From Spirochaetaceae bacterium (GTDB lineage Bacteria; Spirochaetota; Spirochaetia; DSM-27196; PWMO01), in NCBI GenBank assembly GCA_007693485.1, contig REDM01000146.1:1-33159 (forward strand): a DNA stretch of 33,159 bases, given 5' to 3'. Position 1 is the first letter of the stretch. Each line of letters opens with the position of its first letter. A model generated the notes under the pieces. The model saw only the letters and a list, made by a program, of their open reading frames with translations. It was not told the DNA's origin and did not search any database. The position numbers were made by a program, and so were the translations under genes. This document shows positions 24,353 to 30,833 of this stretch, piece by piece.

Positions 24353-24405
24353 TTGACATTCGCGCCTGCTCGGTGCGATATTTCGTCTTGTAGTTGTATT
24401 TACAA
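24353..24405 (+). promoter_or_regulatory. Promoter and palindrome upstream of the disulfide oxidoreductase gene
   Basis: TTGACA (24353-24358), 18-nt spacer, GATATT (24377-24382). Just past the expected start of transcription lies TTGTA-TT-TACAA (24394-24405), a 12-bp palindrome in an AT-rich patch, suited to a repressor. It does not match the palindrome before the MarR gene. Confidence 0.5.
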
Positions 24406-24460
24406 TTAAGTCCAGAGATCGCAGCCGTGTTCAGAGCCGGCCGAATCCAGGGAGGCCAGT

Positions 24461-25969
24461 GTGACGACCCATGACATCATCGTAATTGGTGGCGGGGCCG
24501 GAGGCCTCTCGGTTGCCTCGGGCTGCGCCCAGTTGGGGATGAAGGTCGCTCTGATTGAGCGCGAGCACATGGGCGGGGATTGTCTCCATTTCGGCTGCGT
24601 ACCCAGCAAGGCGCTTCTGCATATTGCCGATCAGTGTGCTGCCGCCCGATCAGCCGCCCGGTTCAGCCGTGCCCTCGGGCGCGTCTCCGCCTCCGCGCCC
24701 GATGCAGCTGCCGACGTCGATATGGCTGCAGTCAATCGCCGCATCGCCGAGGTGATCGATGCGATTGCCCACCACGATTCGGTGGAGCGGTTTGAGGGGC
24801 TTGGCGCGGAGGTGTTTCCTGGCTCCGCCGAGTTCACCTCTTCCAACGAAGTGGTGGTAAACGACCGGCGGCTGTCGGCTCGAAGGGTTGTGATCGCAAC
24901 CGGGAGCCGGGCCGCGATCCCGCCTGTCCCGGGGCTCGACGAAGGTAACTATCTCACCAATCGCGACGTATTCTCGCTTCCGCAGATTCCGCGTTCGATC
25001 GCCGTGATGGGGGCGGGGCCAATCGGTGTAGAGCTTGGTCAGGCGTTTCATCGGCTGGGCAGCAACGTCACCTTGATCGAGATGGCGCCGCGCATTCTAC
25101 CGCGCGATGACGCCGACCTCGCTGCGATTGTACACGCCCGGCTTGTTGCCGAGGGCGTCACCGTCTGGACCGGCGCGCGCGTTGAGCGCGTGGAGCGGCT
25201 TCCACATAGCGCCCGCCTGCACCTCGTGACCGATGCCGCGTCACCCGTGGGATCAAGTGACGCATCGAGCGGAAACACCACCCTCGACGTCGAGCGCGTT
25301 CTGGTGGCCGCGGGTCGAACCGCCAACAGCGACGGTTTGAACCTGTCGGCTGCCGGTCTTGAGGCCGGTCGGGGCGGGGTGATCCCCGTGGATGACAGGC
25401 TGCGCACCGCGGTGCCTCATATCTACGCCATCGGGGACGTCAACGGGATTCTGCCGTTCACCCATGTGGCGGGCGCCGAGGCGGGCGTGATCGTTCGTCG
25501 GGTTGCCCTTCATGCGGGTGGCCGCATGAACTATCGGGCTGTTCCGTGGGTGAGCTACACGGACCCGGAGCTTGCAAGCGTCGGGCTGTCGCAGGATGCC
25601 GCCGAGCGCGAGGGGGTCCCGCATCGGGTGATCCACCAGCCGCTCTCCGGGGTGGACCGCGCCCACGCCGAAGAGGCAACCGACGGGCTTGCGAAGTTTG
25701 TGCTCGACCGGAAGGATCGCGTAATTGGGGTGCAGATTGCGGCACCGGGCGCGGGTGAGCTCCTCGGTCCCGCCCTCCACGCGGTAACGCACCGATGGAA
25801 GTTTACGGCCCTCCGTGGAGCCATGGTACCCTATCCCACGATGCTCGAACTGTACGGCAGGGCGGTGTCCGCCGAGCTCGCGCCAAAGCTGTTCAATCCG
25901 CGCGTCAGGCGCATTCTGCGGACGCTCTTTCGATACCGTGGAACCGGCCCCTCAGGAGGTGGACGATGA
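24461..25969 (+). CDS. FAD-dependent pyridine nucleotide-disulfide oxidoreductase (mercuric reductase-like)
   Basis: Class I flavoprotein of 502 residues. FAD motif VIGGGAGGLSVA is at the N-terminus, the redox disulfide is GGDCLHFGCVPSK (Cys41, Cys46), the NAD(P)H motif is VMGAGPIGVELGQ, and IYAIGDVNG binds FAD again. There is no N-terminal NmerA domain and no C-terminal Cys pair, so true mercuric reductase activity is unlikely. The dimerisation end reads VPYPTMLE: Tyr458 stands where lipoamide dehydrogenases have the catalytic His of HPT. Genes of this type are often next to or fused with TVP38/TMEM64 proteins, as here by an ATGA overlap. GGGAGG precedes the GTG. The substrate is unknown. 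Confidence 0.85.
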   Translation: MTTHDIIVIGGGAGGLSVASGCAQLGMKVALIEREHMGGDCLHFGCVPSKALLHIADQCAAARSAARFSRALGRVSASAPDAAADVDMAAVNRRIAEVIDAIAHHDSVERFEGLGAEVFPGSAEFTSSNEVVVNDRRLSARRVVIATGSRAAIPPVPGLDEGNYLTNRDVFSLPQIPRSIAVMGAGPIGVELGQAFHRLGSNVTLIEMAPRILPRDDADLAAIVHARLVAEGVTVWTGARVERVERLPHSARLHLVTDAASPVGSSDASSGNTTLDVERVLVAAGRTANSDGLNLSAAGLEAGRGGVIPVDDRLRTAVPHIYAIGDVNGILPFTHVAGAEAGVIVRRVALHAGGRMNYRAVPWVSYTDPELASVGLSQDAAEREGVPHRVIHQPLSGVDRAHAEEATDGLAKFVLDRKDRVIGVQIAAPGAGELLGPALHAVTHRWKFTALRGAMVPYPTMLELYGRAVSAELAPKLFNPRVRRILRTLFRYRGTGPSGGGR

Positions 25970-26682
25970 GCACGCCCCATGGTCGATCCCGCGGGCGGAT
26001 CACGCTGATCATTGCAGCCGTGGTGGGTCTCGTTGCCGCGGGCTGGTTCCTGGATGCTCCCCGCTATCTCCGGGATGCCCTGCTCTGGGTAGACGGGCTC
26101 GGAGTCTGGGGGCCTGTGGTCTATGTTGCCATCTACGTGGCAACCTGCGTGTTGGTGATTCCGGGGTCGATCTTGACGCTTGGAGCCGGTGCCGTATTCG
26201 GCGTGGTGCGCGGAAGCATTTACACCTCTATCGGCTCAACCCTGGGAGCAACGGTGGCGTTTCTTCTGGGGCGGTTTCTGCTGCGCGATTGGGTGGCACG
26301 CAAGGTGGCTGCAAGTCCCCGGCTCTCTGCGGTGGATGAAGCGGTGGGGCGCGAAGGATGGCGGATCGTCTTTCTGTTGCGGCTTTCCCCGCTTATTCCC
26401 TTCAGTCTTTCCAACTACGTCTACGGACTGACCAAAGTAAAGACCGGCCCCTATGTGCTCGCCTCGTGGATTGCCATGATGCCGGGCACCGTCATGTACG
26501 TCTATCTTGGATCGCTGGCGCGACGCGTCGCGGAGCTTGGCACCGACGGGGGCGTCACTTCTCCCATGGAGTGGGCGCTCTACGTGGTGGGGCTCATCGC
26601 AACCATCGTGGCAACCGTTCGCGTTACGGTGGTCGCGCGGCGTGCACTGCAGTCGAAGGTCGCGCTGAACGACCCGGCATAG
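25966..26682 (+). CDS. TVP38/TMEM64 (DedA-superfamily) membrane protein
   Basis: Inner-membrane protein of 238 residues with about five helices. The family core is IPGSILTLGAGAVFGVVRGS, GSTLGATVAFLLGRFLLRD, FLLRLSPLIPFSLSNYVYGL and MPGTVMYVYLGSLA. The superfamily includes lipid scramblases and flippases; the role of bacterial TVP38 proteins with disulfide oxidoreductases is not known to me. The frame is open upstream to 25795, but ATG 25966 is preceded by AGGAGG and overlaps the oxidoreductase stop (ATGA). The two proteins are therefore tightly coupled. Confidence 0.88.
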   Translation: MSTPHGRSRGRITLIIAAVVGLVAAGWFLDAPRYLRDALLWVDGLGVWGPVVYVAIYVATCVLVIPGSILTLGAGAVFGVVRGSIYTSIGSTLGATVAFLLGRFLLRDWVARKVAASPRLSAVDEAVGREGWRIVFLLRLSPLIPFSLSNYVYGLTKVKTGPYVLASWIAMMPGTVMYVYLGSLARRVAELGTDGGVTSPMEWALYVVGLIATIVATVRVTVVARRALQSKVALNDPA

Positions 26683-26689
26683 CCTATAG

Positions 26690-26709
26690 CGCCCGCGAAG
26701 CCGCGGGCG
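26690..26709 (+). terminator. GC-rich hairpin after the TVP38 gene
   Basis: CGCCCGCG (26690-26697), loop AAGC, CGCGGGCG (26702-26709): a perfect 8-bp stem 8 nt after the stop codon. No T-run follows, so it may terminate weakly or only stabilise the 3' end. Confidence 0.45.
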
Positions 26710-26757
26710 GTCCCCTTGCGACGGGCGGTTGGCACGGGGTAGAGTAAGCTTCAACCC

Positions 26758-27762
26758 ATGAAGCACAACGCATCGTCACCGGATCTCTCATCGGCGCTTC
26801 CCCGGCCAAGCCGTCACCTGCACTGGAGCCACGCGGTGCGCGACGGGGTGGTGGTGGGCCTCCGGACCGCGGCCTGGCTCATTGCGATCATGGTCCCCAC
26901 CGGCTTCGTGGTGCTGGTGTTGAGTCTGGTCGGCTTGCTCGACCCGCTCTCGGCTCTGCTCGACCCGGTGATGGGTCTGGCGGGTTTGCCGGGGGAGGCG
27001 GCCCTCGTGCTGGCAACCAGCGCCCTGATCACCATTTATCCCGCCATTGGGGTCATGACCACGGTCGGGCTCTCCGGGTCCCAGCTCGCGGTGATGGCGC
27101 TGATGGTGCTGATCTGTCATAACCTCTTCGTGGAAACCGCCATACAGACGCGTGTTGGCTCGCATCCGGTGCGCATTGTGCTGGTGCGGGTACTTGGCGC
27201 GTTTGCCGTTGCCGTGGTCATGGCGCGGATTCTGGGTCTCGACACCACTCTGGGTTCGGGGCGCCCCTTCGTACTCGAAATCGGTCTGCCGCCGTGGAGT
27301 GTGATTCAGCGCGAGCTTTTCGCCTGGATTGTCGCTACGGGAGCCACGGTCGTGCGGGTGATCGTGGTAGTGATCCTCCTGATGGTTGGGCAGCGCCTGT
27401 TGGAGTACTGGGGCGTGCTTCGTGCGCTGGCGCGCGGATTTGGCCCGGTGGTTGCACTCTTTGGTCTGCCGCGGGCGACGGCGTTTCTTTGGATCGTTGC
27501 CAACACCCTGGGGCTCACCTACGGGGCCGCGGTTATCATTGAAGAGCGCACGGCTGGTGCGGTCAGTCGGCGCGAGGCGGACCTGCTCAATCACCACCTC
27601 GCCGTCTCCCACAGTCTGCTGGAAGACACCCTCCTGTTTGTTGCGCTGGGAGTTGCTCCCCTGGTTCTTATCGTACCGCGGCTGGTACTGGCGTTTCTGC
27701 TGGTCTGGGCGATGCGGATATGTGCCCCAAAGAGTGGTGAAACTTCGGAGGGAAGGGTATAA
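26758..27762 (+). CDS. Nucleoside-recognition (GATE) domain membrane protein
   Basis: Polytopic membrane protein of 334 residues with about eight helices. The N-terminal half has MVPTGFVVLVLSLVGLLDPL, then ATSALITIYPAIGVMTTVGLSGSQLAVMALM (GATE-type) and CHNLFVETAIQ; the second half has an analogous repeat ending in IIEERTAGAVSRREADLLNHHLAVSHSLLEDTLLFVALG. This is the YjiG/YjiH or spore-maturation-protein group, transporters of unknown substrate. A weak promoter (TTGCGA-18-TAGAGT, 26716-26745) lies upstream; no Shine-Dalgarno is clear. The stop lies inside a hairpin before the next gene. Confidence 0.8.
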   Translation: MKHNASSPDLSSALPRPSRHLHWSHAVRDGVVVGLRTAAWLIAIMVPTGFVVLVLSLVGLLDPLSALLDPVMGLAGLPGEAALVLATSALITIYPAIGVMTTVGLSGSQLAVMALMVLICHNLFVETAIQTRVGSHPVRIVLVRVLGAFAVAVVMARILGLDTTLGSGRPFVLEIGLPPWSVIQRELFAWIVATGATVVRVIVVVILLMVGQRLLEYWGVLRALARGFGPVVALFGLPRATAFLWIVANTLGLTYGAAVIIEERTAGAVSRREADLLNHHLAVSHSLLEDTLLFVALGVAPLVLIVPRLVLAFLLVWAMRICAPKSGETSEGRV

Positions 27763-27770
27763 TCTTCCCT
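27749..27770 (+). promoter_or_regulatory. Inverted repeat with TATAAT in the loop, directly before the lipoprotein ATG
   Basis: AGGGAAG (27749-27755), loop GGTATAAT, CTTCCCT (27764-27770), perfect 7-bp arms ending at the base before the ATG. TATAAT (27758-27763) lies 7 nt from the start codon, and the only Shine-Dalgarno-like GGAGGG is about 20 nt away. Confidence 0.55.
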
Positions 27771-28553
27771 ATGAAACGGAATAATCAAACAAAGTTTGTC
27801 GTCGCCGCACTGGCTGTCGGCCTTACGTTGATGCTGAGCGGGTGCCTGCAGTCGGAGACGGTGGTACGCGTCCGACCCGACGGATCCGGCGAAGTGATCG
27901 AGCGGTTCACCATGGCTGCCGGCGTGGTGGAAATGCTTGCGGGTTTTGCCGCCATGGGCGGCGAAGAGAGCTTCAGTCTGCTCGACGAGGCTGATCTGCG
28001 CAAGCGCGCCGAGCGCATGGGTCCGGGCGTCCGATATCTGGACGCTGAGTCGGTGGAGACCGGCTGGGGCGAAGGCTACGTGGCGCGTTACGCATTTACC
28101 GATATCAACACCCTGCGCGTGAACCAGAATCCCAGCGAAAACGTCCCCATGGAAGGTGAAGAGGCCGAAGAGTTTCTCACCTTCAGCTTTCGCCGGGGCA
28201 ATCCTTCGGTTCTGGAAGTTCGCCTGCCCGGTGGCGATGAGTCGGTAGCCAACAACGACGAAGCCCCCTCGCCCGACGAGCTCGCGGCGGCCTCTCAGTT
28301 CTACCAGGACATGCGCATCGCCGTGCGGATCGAGGTGATTGGCTCAATCGTCTCGACCAATGCGGATCACCGCTCAGGCAACACCGTGACGCTGATGGAT
28401 ATCGACTTCAACAGGATTCTCCAGAGCCCGGAACTCTCGGCCGCCGTGCTCGGGAATCAGGTGGGAAGCCTGGCCGAGGTACAACGCCTGGTACAGGGCG
28501 CCGACGGGATTGCGGTGGAGACCAAGGAAGCGATTACGATCTCGCTTCGCTGA
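27771..28553 (+). CDS. Secreted lipoprotein of unknown function
   Basis: Residues 1-25 are a lipoprotein signal peptide: basic start MKRNNQTK, hydrophobic core, and lipobox LMLSGC with Cys25. The mature part begins SETVVRVRPDGSGEVIERF, a beta-rich pattern found in many small lipoproteins whose sequence repeats 'D G S G' after a short strand (DUF3153-like at best). The rest is acidic, without membrane segments, and I recognise no enzyme motif. Its 3' end overlaps the convergent DsbD-like gene by 20 bp. The TATAAT and hairpin just before its ATG suggest a leaderless message. Confidence 0.82.
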   Translation: MKRNNQTKFVVAALAVGLTLMLSGCLQSETVVRVRPDGSGEVIERFTMAAGVVEMLAGFAAMGGEESFSLLDEADLRKRAERMGPGVRYLDAESVETGWGEGYVARYAFTDINTLRVNQNPSENVPMEGEEAEEFLTFSFRRGNPSVLEVRLPGGDESVANNDEAPSPDELAAASQFYQDMRIAVRIEVIGSIVSTNADHRSGNTVTLMDIDFNRILQSPELSAAVLGNQVGSLAEVQRLVQGADGIAVETKEAITISLR

Positions 28554-30210
28554 GCGCAGTATGAAGCCGGCTGGCCAACAGAATGAGCGCGGCCATGCCG
28601 ATGGCTGAGGCAAACACCAGGGCAACGCCGGTCATGCTCTGGGTTACCTCCGGCGCGAACAGGTAGGCAAGGCCAAGCGCTACCATCACCGAGCCGCCGA
28701 TGAGCTTCAGGACCCGCCCGTGCGCTTCGCGGATCTGGACGCGTTTCATCAGTATGACGGCACCGACCACAATGATGAGCTCGTCGGCAAGGTAGATCGC
28801 GAGGTAGAGCGTAAAGAGCGCCCAGAACGATGAGCCGGTCAATCCGGTGGCCGCCATATACTGTGACCAGATCACCGGGAACCCCGCGGTGCAGGGCAGC
28901 TCCACCACGCTGATCCCCAGCGCAAAGAGTGCCGTTGCGCCCACCAGCAGTAACGGCGAGCCGCTCTTCTCAAAGACGGTGCGCCCGTGCCGCGCGATGA
29001 GCGTCTGGAATCGCTCAGGGATTGTCAGCGAGAAACCCACCTTGAATGCGAAGTAGTCCTTCATATTGATGAGGCCCATCGAGACCGCCATCACTGCCAC
29101 CACAATCCGTACCGCCAGAATCCCGGTGGCTGCGGCAAAGACCTGGAACAGCCCCAGGATGAACAATCCGTAGACCGCCGCGGTGACAACCAGGAACACC
29201 GCCCCCACCGCGAGGGTCCGCCGTCGGGAACCGGTGCGAACCATGAGCCCAATGAGGAAGGTGAGCACCCAGAGCGAACAAGGGTTAAACCCGTCTACCA
29301 GGGCAATCGCCCCGGTCACGGCCACCGCGGGCGCATTGGCGAGCGTAATGGTTCCAAAGAGCGGCAGCTCGATGGATGCGGTGTGAGCAGCCCCACCGCC
29401 TTCAGAACCTGATCCCGTCAGCCCGGCGCGGCCGCGCTCAACGGCCTCTGCGAGCTGCTGCGGGGTATCGGGGCGAAGCCCGATCCACGCCGTGTCACCA
29501 ATGAAGAAGGCCGGTACACCGCTCGCCGCCACACCGCGCTCGGCAGCCATGGAACGGAAGACCGGCAGGTACTCGCGGTTCTCCGAGAGTTCATACCGAC
29601 GGATGGTGAGTTCAGGGAACCGGGTCTGCAGTTCGTCGAGTACCGGCACGGCGCGATCGCAGACAGGGCATCCGATAGCCCAGAAGTAGTGCAGTACAAG
29701 CTCGTCGGAGAAGGGTGTGGTCGAGGCGCCTGCCACGTCCGGCGCGTCCGTTGCTTGCGCGTCGGTCGCCCCCGCGCGCGAAGTGCCTTCCTCGGCAATC
29801 CTGCCGCGAAATTCGCCGGTCTCCACCACGGCCGCGATCTCCGGTGCAAGGTTGCGCTCGATGGCGGAGTGCCCCTGGTAGACGTTGTTGCCAATGATCA
29901 GAACAGGAAAGATCGTGAAGCGGTAGCCCATCTCGGCGAGCTCGTCAGCGAGCGCGCGGCGCACATCGGCCCGCATGATGTCCGCGGCCTCGACGTCAAG
30001 GTCGATCGCAAAACGCTCCTCGAGATCCGGCACCACCGCCGACTCAAAGGTGTCGCAATGATCGCAGCTGATGTCACCAAAATAGCGAAGCGGGATGGTA
30101 ATGGGCTGCGGTGCGGGGGGCTCGGCGGCAAGATGCAACGCGGTGCCGGCAAACAGCAGCAAGAGGATCAGTCGGATCGAGATTGAGTGCTCTGTTCGCA
30201 AGCCTGGCAT
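28534..30210 (-). CDS. DsbD/CcdA-like thiol transporter with two N-terminal thioredoxin domains
   Basis: Exported thiol-disulfide protein of 558 residues. After a signal anchor (11-28) come two thioredoxin-like domains, the first with CDHC (Cys49, Cys52) and cis-Pro FPVLIIG, the second with CPVC (Cys181, Cys184) and VPAFFIG. A Gly/Ser-rich linker leads to a CcdA/DsbD-type membrane domain with one Cys in each half: FNPCSLW (Cys311) and LPCTAGFP (Cys440). The thioredoxin parts precede the membrane part, whereas E. coli DsbD has its thioredoxin part last. The role is probably electron transfer from cytoplasmic thioredoxin to exported proteins. ATG 30210 is 6 nt after TATGGT of a TTGATC-17-TATGGT promoter, without a Shine-Dalgarno; an earlier in-frame start at 30327 lies inside nrdG. 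Confidence 0.85.
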   Translation of the reverse strand: MPGLRTEHSISIRLILLLLFAGTALHLAAEPPAPQPITIPLRYFGDISCDHCDTFESAVVPDLEERFAIDLDVEAADIMRADVRRALADELAEMGYRFTIFPVLIIGNNVYQGHSAIERNLAPEIAAVVETGEFRGRIAEEGTSRAGATDAQATDAPDVAGASTTPFSDELVLHYFWAIGCPVCDRAVPVLDELQTRFPELTIRRYELSENREYLPVFRSMAAERGVAASGVPAFFIGDTAWIGLRPDTPQQLAEAVERGRAGLTGSGSEGGGAAHTASIELPLFGTITLANAPAVAVTGAIALVDGFNPCSLWVLTFLIGLMVRTGSRRRTLAVGAVFLVVTAAVYGLFILGLFQVFAAATGILAVRIVVAVMAVSMGLINMKDYFAFKVGFSLTIPERFQTLIARHGRTVFEKSGSPLLLVGATALFALGISVVELPCTAGFPVIWSQYMAATGLTGSSFWALFTLYLAIYLADELIIVVGAVILMKRVQIREAHGRVLKLIGGSVMVALGLAYLFAPEVTQSMTGVALVFASAIGMAALILLASRLHTALSEARS

Positions 30211-30216
30211 CTCAAC

Positions 30217-30245
30217 ACCATAGCGCGCGCTGGAGCTTCGATCAA
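30217..30245 (-). promoter_or_regulatory. Promoter of the DsbD-like gene
   Basis: On the minus strand TTGATC (30240-30245), 17-nt spacer, TATGGT (30217-30222), then 6 nt to the ATG. The -35 overlaps the nrdG stop codon. Confidence 0.5.
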
Positions 30246-30832
30246 GCCGGGACCGGCGCTCGGTACGGTTGCCGCACCCAGGTGTCGCCCGGCTCGATGA
30301 GCGCTGCAATGGAGGTGAGGTCTTCATCGGTTACCACATCCGGGGCGATGGTGGTTCGAAAGTGGTAGGAGGTGGTGCTGTCGCGCAGAATGCGGATCGT
30401 CCGAAGCAGGTCGGTTCCGTTGCCGCGAACCCGATCGTAGTGCTCAGGGGCGGTTTTGATGTCCAGCGCTACGTGGTCCACCTCGGGCATCGCGAGAATC
30501 TCCTGCAGCCGATCAGGGTACGCGCCGCACGTGTCGATCTTCACCGGGAGCCCGATGGCACCAACCTCGGCGATCAGCTGCGGCAGGTCGGCGTGCATGA
30601 GCGGTTCGCCGCCGGTAATGACCACCCCTCCCAGCAGCGCCCGACGGCGGCGCAGGTGGTCCATTACTTCGGCACGCGTCACAAAGCCGGCCGGAATCGG
30701 CCCCGAGATCAGTTCGCCGTTGTGGCAATAGGGGCAGCGAAGCGGGCAGCCGTGGGTGAAGACAACCGCCGCAACGCGTCCGGGATAGTCGAGCAGGCTC
30801 GACTTCTGCAGGCCGAGCCGATCGAGCGCCAT
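30242..30832 (-). CDS. nrdG: Anaerobic ribonucleotide reductase activating protein (radical SAM)
   Basis: Radical SAM activase that makes the glycyl radical on NrdD. The cluster motif is GCPLRCPYC (Cys29, Cys33, Cys36; CX3CX2C). GGVVITGGEPLMHADL is the SAM-binding GGE motif, and DIKTAPEHY follows. At 196 residues it is longer than the E. coli NrdG (about 154) and fits the NrdG group that accompanies Thermotoga-type NrdD. The N-terminus LGLQKSSLLDYPGRVAAVVF is typical. The ATG is 1 nt after the nrdD stop, so translation is coupled. Confidence 0.93.
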   Translation of the reverse strand: MALDRLGLQKSSLLDYPGRVAAVVFTHGCPLRCPYCHNGELISGPIPAGFVTRAEVMDHLRRRRALLGGVVITGGEPLMHADLPQLIAEVGAIGLPVKIDTCGAYPDRLQEILAMPEVDHVALDIKTAPEHYDRVRGNGTDLLRTIRILRDSTTSYHFRTTIAPDVVTDEDLTSIAALIEPGDTWVRQPYRAPVPA

Positions 30833-30833
30833 G

